From Candidatus Sordicultor fermentans (lineage in GTDB: Bacteria > Atribacterota > Atribacteria > Atribacterales > Caldatribacteriaceae): 9,719 nucleotides of DNA. Of the stretch, positions 1 to 6,204 are shown piece by piece; the first letter of the stretch is position 1, and each line of letters begins with the position of its first letter. Below the pieces are notes generated by a model. The model saw only the letters and a program-made list of their open reading frames with translations. It did no database searches and was not told the DNA's origin. The position numbers and the translations under genes are program-made. The stretch is from assembly GCA_002385475.1 (NCBI GenBank), contig DGDO01000016.1:2196-11914 (forward strand), in the 5' to 3' direction.

Positions 1-539
1 CTCGAGAGCCAGGGGGAACGCCTATGGGAGAAAAAATAAGAGATATATTGCTAAATCCCGAAAGCGGGGTGATCGACCCTCTTGCCGAAACTTTTCTTTT
101 TGAGGCTTCACGTCGAGAGCATGTAAAAGAAGTGATAAATCCTGCTCTTCATGAAGGTAAAGTGGTGATATGTGTCCGATTCACCGATTCCACTCTGGCT
201 TATCAGGGGTATGGTCGGGGAGTGCCTCTTTCTTATCTTTGCTATTTAAATGATATTGCCACCGAGGGGGTTATGCCTGATTTAACTGTGCTTTTTGATG
301 TAGAACCGGAAGTGGGCCTGGCTCGCTCTTTTTCCCATACCGAAGAGGAAGAGCTGCGTTTTGAAAAAGAATTTTTAGCTTCTAAGGAATTTCTCTTTGC
401 TGTTCGAAATGGCTATCTCCAGCTGGCTAAAGAATCTCCCCAGCGTTTTGTGGTGGTCGATACTACTGATTATTCTGAAGAAGAGGTTTTTTTTATTATT
501 CGAGACACTATATGGCAAAGATTAAGGGGAAGGGGGTGA
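1..539 (+). CDS. tmk: Thymidylate kinase, 5' end outside window
   Basis: This is the C-terminal part, about 178 residues, of dTMP kinase, the cytoplasmic enzyme that phosphorylates dTMP to dTDP with ATP for DNA synthesis. The reading frame is open from base 3 and begins REPGGTPMGEKIRDILL, the family's loop just after the P-loop strand, so the ATG at 24 is an internal Met and not the start. The P-loop lies upstream of the window; about 35 residues are missing compared with a usual length near 210. Also visible are the LAYQGYGRG motif, an F-D-V-E-P strand, and a C-terminal VRNGYLQLA helix followed by a V-V-D strand. The oddity is that the usual DR(Y/F) motif reads VRF (codon 174-176 is GTC where GAC is expected). 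The next gene starts 4 bases after the stop. Identity is very secure from motif order and the neighbouring yaaQ/holB genes. Confidence 0.95.
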   Translation, partial: REPGGTPMGEKIRDILLNPESGVIDPLAETFLFEASRREHVKEVINPALHEGKVVICVRFTDSTLAYQGYGRGVPLSYLCYLNDIATEGVMPDLTVLFDVEPEVGLARSFSHTEEEELRFEKEFLASKEFLFAVRNGYLQLAKESPQRFVVVDTTDYSEEEVFFIIRDTIWQRLRGRG

Positions 540-543
540 ATTT

Positions 544-882
544 GTGTCTCCTAATTTACTTTTAATATGTGTGGTGCGAGATCAAGATGTTGCTAAGCTC
601 TTAGATAATCTGCGAGATAGGAACATTTCTTTCACTAAATTAGCTTCTACCGGTGGTTTCTTGCGGGAAGGTAATACCACTCTTTTGATCGGTATAGAGG
701 AAGAGCGCAAAGAAGAAGTGAGAAAATTAATCAGAGAAACATGTTCTCGCCGGGAAGAGATTGTAGAATCTACTGTTCCTCTCAATGAACCTATTGGTCC
801 TTTTGTTCCCCAGAGGATTAAAGTAGTGAGAGGAGGAGGAGTTCTTTTTGAAGTTCCCATTTTGTATTATGAGAGATTTTGA
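544..882 (+). CDS. darA: Cyclic-di-AMP receptor-like PII-like protein (DarA/YaaQ, DUF970)
   Basis: A 112-residue PII-like protein of the family whose characterised members (DarA in Bacillus, called PstA in Listeria and Staphylococcus) form trimers that bind the second messenger cyclic di-AMP. The family core is plain: VRDQD near residue 11, then TKLASTGGFLREGNTTLLIG at 31-50, an IRETC helix end, and a final strand with P and F ending ERF. Length is typical. It starts at GTG 544 behind a strong AGGGGGTGA site at 531-539. Its place between tmk and holB is the standard Bacillota position. Compared with family members as I remember them, the Asn and Thr of the nucleotide pocket are kept (N27, T31) but the Arg between them is Ser (S29), and a Gln near the C-terminus is Arg (R111). 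It must not be confused with the phosphate permease PstA encoded at 7999. Family assignment is firm; ligand binding is inferred. Confidence 0.93.
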   Translation: MSPNLLLICVVRDQDVAKLLDNLRDRNISFTKLASTGGFLREGNTTLLIGIEEERKEEVRKLIRETCSRREEIVESTVPLNEPIGPFVPQRIKVVRGGGVLFEVPILYYERF

Positions 883-916
883 CCTCTCTCGCGGGAAGAT
901 AAGATGAGTTGATTTG

Positions 917-1915
917 ATGAGCTGGTCTGAAATTTGTGGTCACGAAAGACAGAAGGAGTTTTTCGAGCGTGCTGTTCTTTCAGGAAGAGTCGTTCATGCT
1001 TATCTTTTCTCCGGTCCTTCCCGGGTGGGAAAAACCACTTTTGCTCTGGAGTTGGTTAAGCTTCTTAATTGTTTGAATCCTACTGAAGAAGGAAGTTGTG
1101 ATCGATGCGAAAACTGCCGGTTGATAATTAATCTTACCCACCCCGATATTTCTTTTCTCTTTCCGTCGGGTGATTATTTAAAAATAGATGAAATAAGAAG
1201 TTTTGTGAGGTGGCTCAATTTCAAGCCGCTAATGGGCAAAATGAAAGTAGGGATAATAGAAGAGGCAGAAAAACTGACTGAAGAGGCGGCTAATTGTCTT
1301 TTAAAGACTTTAGAAGAACCACCTGGGGAGAGCATGGTGATTTTGATCACTTCTCAACGGGCTTCTCTTTTACCCACTATAATTTCTCGTTGTCAAGTGG
1401 TGGAGTTTTCTCCTCTTTCTTCTTCAGAAATCAGTAATTATTTGGTGGAGAAGAAGGGATGGAAGGAAGAAGAGGCCAGGAGAGCATCTTCCTTTTCCCA
1501 GGGTAGCCTGGGAAAAGCGGAAGAGATCAAGGAGGGTAGAAGCGGTCTGGAGGATAAATTTTGGGAATTGTGGTACAAACTGAAAAGCGAGAGGGATTCT
1601 CTTTCTCTGGGCTCCTGGTTCTATGATAATAAGGAACAGCTGCCTCTGATTATGATTTTTTTAGAGCAGTATTTGAGAGATTTGTGGGTGTGGAAGGTAA
1701 CGGAGGGTCAATGCTCTAATTTGCTTTTTTTTGAAAAAGAAAAAGTACAGGAAGAAGCGAAAGAACAAGAAGCAGAAACCTGGAGGAGGTTAATAATTTT
1801 AGTGGATAATTTGATCTCTGATATTTCTGGTAATCTAAATTGGGATATAGTTTTATGTAGATTTCTTTTTTTGTGGAGAGGTGAATGGAATCGTGCCTCA
1901 AGTAGTAGGAATTAA
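917..1915 (+). CDS. holB: DNA polymerase III, delta' subunit (clamp loader)
   Basis: This AAA+ subunit of the replicative clamp loader works with delta and tau/gamma to open and load the beta sliding clamp at primed sites. Counting from ATG 917, the protein has HAYLFSGP followed by a P-loop of form GPSRVGKT at 33-40, a zinc module with Cys52, Cys61, Cys64 and Cys67, a degenerate Walker B (GIIEEAEKL), the LLKTLEEPP motif, and ISRCQ, which carries the SRC arginine-finger motif. Length, about 332 residues, is normal. The C-terminal third is the less conserved helical collar domain. ATG 917 is preferred over an adjacent TTG at 914; the ribosome-binding site is weak (GGGAAGAT further upstream). 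A short inverted repeat, GAGAGA and TCTCTC at 871-890, spans the preceding stop codon. The end overlaps ricT. DnaX also shares SRC and zinc motifs, but its size and neighbourhood differ; delta' fits best. Confidence 0.94.
   Translation: MSWSEICGHERQKEFFERAVLSGRVVHAYLFSGPSRVGKTTFALELVKLLNCLNPTEEGSCDRCENCRLIINLTHPDISFLFPSGDYLKIDEIRSFVRWLNFKPLMGKMKVGIIEEAEKLTEEAANCLLKTLEEPPGESMVILITSQRASLLPTIISRCQVVEFSPLSSSEISNYLVEKKGWKEEEARRASSFSQGSLGKAEEIKEGRSGLEDKFWELWYKLKSERDSLSLGSWFYDNKEQLPLIMIFLEQYLRDLWVWKVTEGQCSNLLFFEKEKVQEEAKEQEAETWRRLIILVDNLISDISGNLNWDIVLCRFLFLWRGEWNRASSSRN
1875..1884 (+). promoter_or_regulatory. Ribosome-binding site deciding the ricT start
   Basis: GGAGAGGTGA contains seven consecutive bases (GAGGTGA) complementary to the 16S 3' end and lies 8 bases before GTG 1893. 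The other in-frame GTG, at 1881, sits inside this site and has no site of its own at a normal distance. This favours 1893 as the start of ricT. The site lies within the end of holB, so the two genes are probably translationally coupled. Confidence 0.6.
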
Positions 1916-2684
1916 ATTCGAGAACAATCCTAAAATTTATCATTTTGAAACCCGAGGTTTGGATTTACGCTCGGGGGATAAGTGTGTGGTAGAAACTTCT
2001 ATAGGCTTAGAAATAGGTATTGTAGCAAAGGAAGTTTTTTTAGCTCCTGAGGATAATTTTAAGCCGGTAATTCGGAAGGCTCAAAAAATAGATTTAGATC
2101 AGGCAGAAGCTAATCGGGAAAAAGAAAAAATAGCTCTCCAGAAAGCTGAAGAATTGGTTGCTCACTACCAGATCCCGATGAAGATTTTACGGGTTCACTA
2201 TACTCTGGATCGAGGTAAGTTAACTTTTTATTTTGGTTCAGAAGAAAGGATTGACTTTCGGCAGCTGGTTAAAGAGTTAGCCGCTATTTTTCAAACTCGC
2301 ATTGAGCTACGGCAAGTGGGGGTGAGAGATGAAGCTCGGATGATGGGTGGATGTGGGATGTGTGGGCGAGAGTTGTGTTGCAATACTTTTTTAACCAATT
2401 TCGACCCCATCTCTATTAAGATGGCTAAGGAACAAAATTTAGTTCTTAACTCGGCTAAAATTTCTGGGGTCTGTGGGCGTCTTATGTGCTGTCTGGCTTT
2501 TGAATATCCCCTATACCGTCGGCTTATTCATCGCCTGCCCAAAAAAGGTAGCAAGATAATCACTCCCTGGGGATTGGCAAAAATTTTAGAAGTGGATATT
2601 TTTAAAGATAGTATTTCCCTGGAGCTGGAAGATGGGAAAAAGGTTCGAATCACCGAGGAAGAATATCATCGTTATTTTTTATAA
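1893..2684 (+). CDS. ricT: RicT/YaaT-type PSP1 domain protein
   Basis: This is a PSP1 C-terminal-domain protein of about 263 residues. In Bacillus, RicT (YaaT) joins RicA and RicF in an iron-sulfur complex that stimulates RNase Y-dependent mRNA maturation and affects sporulation, competence and biofilm formation. Visible features are an N-terminal beta-rich part opening PQVVGIKF, a charged helix around 65-90, then the cysteine-rich PSP1 core MGGCGMCGRELCC and SGVCGRLMCC. Seven cysteines (154, 157, 162, 163, 194, 199, 200) match the spacing used for cluster binding in the family. GTG 1893 is chosen over GTG 1881 because of its ribosome-binding site; the longer form would add MNGI. It overlaps the end of holB by 23 bases in another frame. 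In Bacillus the next genes are yabA and rsmI; here a sigma-factor module intervenes. Family is certain; the RNase Y role is inferred. Confidence 0.93.
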   Translation: MPQVVGIKFENNPKIYHFETRGLDLRSGDKCVVETSIGLEIGIVAKEVFLAPEDNFKPVIRKAQKIDLDQAEANREKEKIALQKAEELVAHYQIPMKILRVHYTLDRGKLTFYFGSEERIDFRQLVKELAAIFQTRIELRQVGVRDEARMMGGCGMCGRELCCNTFLTNFDPISIKMAKEQNLVLNSAKISGVCGRLMCCLAFEYPLYRRLIHRLPKKGSKIITPWGLAKILEVDIFKDSISLELEDGKKVRITEEEYHRYFL

Positions 2685-2697
2685 GGTGGTGAAGAAA

Positions 2698-2726
2698 GGA
2701 ACTTTTTAATGTTCCAGGAATATTTT
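2698..2726 (+). promoter_or_regulatory. Candidate ECF-type promoter upstream of the sigma gene
   Basis: GGAACTTTT at 2698 resembles the -35 element (GGAACTT) recognised by RpoE-like ECF sigma factors. It is followed, after 17 bases from GGAACT, by TATTTT at 2721-2726 as a possible -10. The -10 does not match the RpoE consensus and is closer to a weak housekeeping box. GGAAC is also one arm of an inverted repeat with GTTCC (2711-2715, loop of 8). The position just before an ECF sigma gene suits autoregulation, which is common in this family, but GGAAC also occurs by chance inside genes elsewhere in this window. Confidence 0.35.
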
Positions 2727-2750
2727 GGGGATAGAAAGTGAGTGAGATAA

Positions 2751-3356
2751 ATGGACAAAGCTGAAGTTCAGGTTTGGTATCAGGGCTTAACTTTGGAAGA
2801 AGAAAAATTGTGGTTTGAGGAAAAGGTTAAAAGTTGTGAAAGTGGGCTTCTTCGTTTTGCCTATCATCTGAGTGGCAATATGGATAAAGCCCGGGATTTG
2901 GTGCAAGAAGCTTTTTTACGAGCTTACCAGTATCGACACAGTTATAATGCCAACTATTCTTTCGAAAGCTGGATGTCTGCTATTCTGCTTAATGTTCATC
3001 GTCAGCGTTTTAAAAAAGAGAAATTTTTCAAAATCTTTCATCCGGGAAGGGAACGAGAAGATGGAGAAGAAACCGAAGTTTGGGATTTTCTGGAATCTAA
3101 AGGGGAAGGCCCGGAAGAGAGAACTTTGAAAAGAGAGGTTCTTAGTTTTCTTCAAGAGGCTATTGAAAAGCTTCCTCCTCAGATGAAAGAAGTAATAGTG
3201 CTCTGTGATGTGATGAACTATTCTTATGAGGAAGCCAGCGAAATAATTGGCTGTCCCTTAGGAACAGTTCGCTCCCGACTTCATAGAGCTCGGAAGAAAG
3301 TGAGAAGTTTAGTAGAAGAGAGCTATGGAGAGGATTTCCTCTCTATTTGGGGATGA
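2751..3356 (+). CDS. ECF-family RNA polymerase sigma factor (RpoE/AlgU-like)
   Basis: A 201-residue alternative sigma factor with region 2 and region 4 only. Region 2 covers roughly residues 28-95, with the LVQEAFLRAYQ core-binding helix and FESWMSAILLNVHRQRFKK, which is region 2.3-2.4 that melts and reads the -10. A charged linker spans about 100-125. Region 4 covers about 130-190, with LPPQMKEVIVL and a helix-turn-helix ending GCPLGTVRSRLHRARKK. ATG 2751 follows an in-frame TAA directly, so no longer form exists unless through an earlier frame. The ribosome-binding site is poor (GTGAGTGAG). The anti-sigma ATG lies 5 bases after its stop. It is the first gene of a four-gene set in the order of algU-mucA-mucB-mucD. 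Which ECF group it belongs to cannot be settled by eye; role in envelope stress is inferred from its neighbours. Confidence 0.93.
   Translation: MDKAEVQVWYQGLTLEEEKLWFEEKVKSCESGLLRFAYHLSGNMDKARDLVQEAFLRAYQYRHSYNANYSFESWMSAILLNVHRQRFKKEKFFKIFHPGREREDGEETEVWDFLESKGEGPEERTLKREVLSFLQEAIEKLPPQMKEVIVLCDVMNYSYEEASEIIGCPLGTVRSRLHRARKKVRSLVEESYGEDFLSIWG
3325..3346 (+). other. Inverted repeat at sigma/anti-sigma junction
   Basis: ATGGAGAGGA is followed by TT and TCCTCTCTAT, so the RNA can form a hairpin of about nine pairs, including one G-U, closed by a four-base loop. It lies in the last codons of the sigma gene, a few bases before the GGGGATGAG ribosome-binding site of the anti-sigma gene. No T-run follows, so it is not an intrinsic terminator. 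It could tune translation of the anti-sigma factor, or it may be a by-product of purine- and pyrimidine-rich codons. Confidence 0.3.
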
Positions 3357-3360
3357 GAAT

Positions 3361-3813
3361 ATGAATTGCAAAGAAGCAGGAAAGATGCTTTCTGCTTATC
3401 TGGATGAAGAATTGACTGCCGAAAAATACAGGTCTTTGAAGAGACATCTGATGTCGTGTTCTACCTGTCAAGAGGAGCTGGAGAAGCTTCGGGTAATTAG
3501 GAATCTGATGAGAGATTTAGATAGTGATTCCAATTTTAATTGGAATTTTAAGGTTGATTGGGAAGCTGTAAGGAGACAGGCAAGAGCGATGAGAAGAAGA
3601 GAGATGGCTTTCTTTTCTCTTGCCGCCGCTTTAGTGATTATAGCTTTATTTTTTGTTTTTTCTCAAGAGCAAGCTCAATGGGAAATCGAGGTTATGCATC
3701 CTGAAGTTCTGGTAGATCTTCACCAGAGCTTAAGTGGTAACCAGTTGGATATACCTTTAAAACAAGAAACCAATTTTATCGGAACCTTGGAGCTGGTCTC
3801 CGGTGGTAGGTAG
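3361..3813 (+). CDS. Zinc-finger anti-sigma factor, single-pass membrane (RseA/MucA-like role)
   Basis: A 150-residue regulator expected to bind and silence the sigma factor encoded just upstream. The N-terminal 45 residues form an anti-sigma zinc-binding domain (ZAS/zf-HC2): MNCKEAGKMLSAYLDEEL, then H29-x3-C33-x2-C36, with Cys3 as the fourth ligand. A linker rich in Arg and Asn leads to one membrane helix at about 82-101. A short outside domain of about 49 residues follows, the part that in RseA-type proteins is cut or bound by RseB. ATG 3361 is chosen over an in-frame ATG at 3325 because MNC is the family's usual opening and GGGGATGAG precedes it at 3349-3357. Its TAG stop overlaps the next GTG by one base (TAGTG), so translation is likely coupled. 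Family and topology are well supported; the exact partner is inferred from adjacency. Confidence 0.88.
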   Translation: MNCKEAGKMLSAYLDEELTAEKYRSLKRHLMSCSTCQEELEKLRVIRNLMRDLDSDSNFNWNFKVDWEAVRRQARAMRRREMAFFSLAAALVIIALFFVFSQEQAQWEIEVMHPEVLVDLHQSLSGNQLDIPLKQETNFIGTLELVSGGR

Positions 3814-4787
3814 TGAGAAAATCTGTTTTTTGGATTTTCGTAGGGTTTAGTTTTTTTCTTTTGATTTTTTGCTGGGGTTTTTCGTCTTTTTCTGTAGCTG
3901 GAGCGGAAATAGTCAATCCGGAAGAGGCTTTATCCTTTCTGAAAGAGATGGTCAAGAAATCTACTGACCGCGATTATTGGGGGATATGGTCCAATCGAGA
4001 TTGTCGTTCAGGAAGAGAAGATTTTTACGAAGTTATTCATCTGAAATATATTGGTTTAGCGTGGAGAAACTTAAACGAGGGAGACCTGGTTACTGTTAAA
4101 AAGGGGAACTACCGTTATGTAGTGGACCTGGCAAGTGGAGAAGTTAAAGGAGTTTACCCTCTTTACACTCTTCCTTTCCTTCCCCCTGAAGAAAACAATC
4201 TGGAATTGCTTTTAGAAAATTATCTATTAGATTTGCAAGATAGAAAAGGACGAGTGATTTCTCGCCATACTGGCAAGGTCATCCGTTCCTTTTCAGTAGA
4301 TGAAAAGGGCTCACTGGTTTCTCAGGCTTTTTACACTTCAGAGGGGAAGCTAAAGGAGGAGGGAAGTTTTGTGTATCGGGATTATTCTCCTGATTACACC
4401 CAGTTAATAAAATATGTGGAAGCCATGAAAAAACCTTCTGACATTACCATACCTTCTCTCAGTGTTAGCGGTAAGAAGCTGTTCCAGCCTTCTCTATTAC
4501 CTCCGGGTTTTCATCTAAAACAAGTTTATTTAGTGAAGAACGAGGATCGAGACTGGTACCAGATGGTTTATACTGATGGTTTACAGTATTTTTCTTTATG
4601 GCAAAGTGTTTATCCCCTGACATTATCCGGGGAAAAAAGAAACAGAAAAATCTCTTTGAAAAAGGAGGATGATATAGTTACCTTGATGGGAGAAAAGAGC
4701 GGATTTTATTTAGCTTTGATGGGAAATTTTGATTTAGAGACGATAACGCAGATTTTCAATTCTATTACCTGGGAAGGAGGTAATTAG
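3813..4787 (+). CDS. RseB/MucB-like exported sigma-factor regulatory protein
   Basis: A 324-residue secreted or membrane-anchored protein. It opens with a signal peptide: Arg-Lys, a long hydrophobic run to about residue 28, and a possible cleavage after AGA at 29-31. The mature part looks like the two-domain RseB/MucB fold. The N-terminal lipoprotein-localisation-like half (about 35-190) has alternating strands. The C-terminal half carries P-S-L-L-P-P-G-F at 226-233 and V-Y-T-D-G-L at 252-257 followed by a strand, which match RseB's LPPGF and Y-DGL motifs. In Escherichia coli RseB binds RseA and shields it from DegS while sensing lipids or lipopolysaccharide. It begins at GTG 3813, overlapping the anti-sigma stop by one base. 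The call rests on motifs plus context between anti-sigma and HtrA. A DUF4367-type protein, which also has LP-GF motifs, is an alternative for the C-terminal half. Confidence 0.75.
   Translation: MRKSVFWIFVGFSFFLLIFCWGFSSFSVAGAEIVNPEEALSFLKEMVKKSTDRDYWGIWSNRDCRSGREDFYEVIHLKYIGLAWRNLNEGDLVTVKKGNYRYVVDLASGEVKGVYPLYTLPFLPPEENNLELLLENYLLDLQDRKGRVISRHTGKVIRSFSVDEKGSLVSQAFYTSEGKLKEEGSFVYRDYSPDYTQLIKYVEAMKKPSDITIPSLSVSGKKLFQPSLLPPGFHLKQVYLVKNEDRDWYQMVYTDGLQYFSLWQSVYPLTLSGEKRNRKISLKKEDDIVTLMGEKSGFYLALMGNFDLETITQIFNSITWEGGN
4775..4781 (+). promoter_or_regulatory. Strong ribosome-binding site for htrA
   Basis: AGGAGGT lies eight bases before GTG 4790, inside the last codons of the preceding gene. It is a near-ideal Shine-Dalgarno sequence and supports the GTG start, which has no competing ATG nearby. 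HtrA may therefore be made at a higher level than the genes before it. Confidence 0.75.
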
Positions 4788-4789
4788 CT

Positions 4790-6199
4790 GTGTGGATTAA
4801 AAAAACCAAGCTATTAAGCTTTTGGACGGTAATTTTGCTGGTTTCTCTGGTGGGGGGAGTAGCCTCAGCAGTGAGTGCGATACCTGAGACTACCAACATC
4901 GTGGCTGACATTGTGGAAAAGGTCAGCCCGGCGGTAGTTAACATAGATACTCTTAAAATGGCCACTTATCGTTCTCCCCTTGCTCCTTTTTTTAGTGATC
5001 CCTTTTTTCGGCGGTTTTTTGAAGGGATAGTACCGGAGGAAAGACAGGTTCCGATTAAAGGTTTGGGCACCGGCTTTGTCTTTCGTTCCGATGGCTATAT
5101 TTTAACCAATGAACATGTGGTGAGCGGAGCAGATGAAATAAAAGTTACTTTTTTAGACGGGAGAGAGTTTGAAGGTAAGGTTATTGGTTCGGATACTCTC
5201 ACTGATATAGCGGTGGTAAAAATTGAAGCTCAGGGTCTTCCTACTATTTCTTTGGGCGACTCCGATGCTGCCCGAGTGGGAGAATGGATAATTGCCATTG
5301 GCAATCCTTATGGACTTTCTCACACTGTTACTGTAGGGGTTTTGAGTGCCAAAGGCAGACCTATAGCTGCTGGAGATTCAGGTCAGGAATATGAGAATTT
5401 CTTGCAGACTGATGCTGCTATTAATCCTGGAAACAGTGGAGGACCTCTTCTTAACTTGGAAGGAGAAGCTATTGGAATAAATACCGCTATCCTTCCTTAT
5501 GCGCAGGGTATTGGATTTGCCATTCCTATAAATATGGCTAAATCTATCCTGGATCAGCTCATAACTGAAGGAAGAGTAATAAGGGCCTGGCTGGGGGTAG
5601 TCATTCAAAACCTCACTCCTGAAATGGCTGAGAAATTTGGTTTAAAAGAGGCCGAAGGAGCGTTGGTGGCAGACATTTCTCCCGATAGTCCGGCAGAAAA
5701 AGCAGGTATTAAAAGAGGCGATGTGATTTTAAAAGTGGATGGAATAGAAACTCCTGATATAAAAACTCTGCAGCAAACCATTCGCTCTCATCGCCCGGGA
5801 GATGTGGTTGATGTTGAAATCTGGAGAGATGGGAAAGTTATCACCTTAAAAGTAACTTTAGCGGAATTAGAAGAAAGTATTTCCGTACTACCAGTTACTG
5901 AAAAGATAGATTTGGGCTTGGAAGTAGGGGAAATTACTCCTGACCTCGTTGATAGGTATGCTTTGCGAGAGAAGAGTGGAGTGGTGATAGTGGGAATAAA
6001 AGCTGGTGGTCCTGCTGATGATGCTGGTCTGCGGCCCGGAGATGTAATTCTGGAAGTCAATCGGGAAGAAATTAAAAACTTAAAGGATTGGGAAGCTGCT
6101 ATCAGTGAAATAGAACCAGGAGAGACCGTTCTTTTGCTCATTAGTAGGGCAGGACAGACCTATTTTGTTCCTCTCAAAGCTGAAGAACCACAGTCTTAG
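4790..6199 (+). CDS. htrA: HtrA/DegP-family serine protease with two PDZ domains
   Basis: A 469-residue envelope protease and chaperone that degrades misfolded exported proteins. Residues 1-30 form a signal peptide or signal anchor, with VSA at 28-30 as a possible cleavage site. The trypsin-like domain (about 35-260) holds the full triad: His109 in LTNEHVV, Asp139 in TLTDIAV, and Ser216 in NPGNSGGPLLN. PDZ1 lies around 266-358 (AWLGV, then GALVADISPDSPAEKAGIK) and PDZ2 around 375-464 (SGVVIVGIKAGGPADDAGL). Two PDZ domains match DegP/DegQ/MucD, not the one-PDZ DegS; most Bacillus HtrA proteins have one PDZ and a cytoplasmic tail, so this is more proteobacterial in layout. The LA-loop (about 58-88) is of moderate length and contains no cysteines. 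It starts 2 bases after the RseB-like gene, which suggests co-regulation by the sigma factor. Function is very secure; whether it also cleaves the anti-sigma factor is open. Confidence 0.96.
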   Translation: MWIKKTKLLSFWTVILLVSLVGGVASAVSAIPETTNIVADIVEKVSPAVVNIDTLKMATYRSPLAPFFSDPFFRRFFEGIVPEERQVPIKGLGTGFVFRSDGYILTNEHVVSGADEIKVTFLDGREFEGKVIGSDTLTDIAVVKIEAQGLPTISLGDSDAARVGEWIIAIGNPYGLSHTVTVGVLSAKGRPIAAGDSGQEYENFLQTDAAINPGNSGGPLLNLEGEAIGINTAILPYAQGIGFAIPINMAKSILDQLITEGRVIRAWLGVVIQNLTPEMAEKFGLKEAEGALVADISPDSPAEKAGIKRGDVILKVDGIETPDIKTLQQTIRSHRPGDVVDVEIWRDGKVITLKVTLAELEESISVLPVTEKIDLGLEVGEITPDLVDRYALREKSGVVIVGIKAGGPADDAGLRPGDVILEVNREEIKNLKDWEAAISEIEPGETVLLLISRAGQTYFVPLKAEEPQS

Positions 6200-6204
6200 A
6201 ATTT

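Noticed and set aside
487..495. Run of T bases near the end of tmk as a phase-variable or frameshift site
   Set aside because: The frame is intact and encodes the expected C-terminal helix, and similar T-runs occur throughout this pyrimidine-rich sequence.
871..890. Inverted repeat GAGAGA / TCTCTC across the stop of the DarA-like gene, as a terminator
   Set aside because: The stem has only six pairs with an eight-base loop and no T-run follows, and holB starts 27 bases later, so it is unlikely to end transcription.
3325..3360. Longer anti-sigma form starting at ATG 3325
   Set aside because: It would add twelve residues before the canonical MNC opening, has no well-placed ribosome-binding site, and overlaps the end of the sigma gene. 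ATG 3361 fits the family better.
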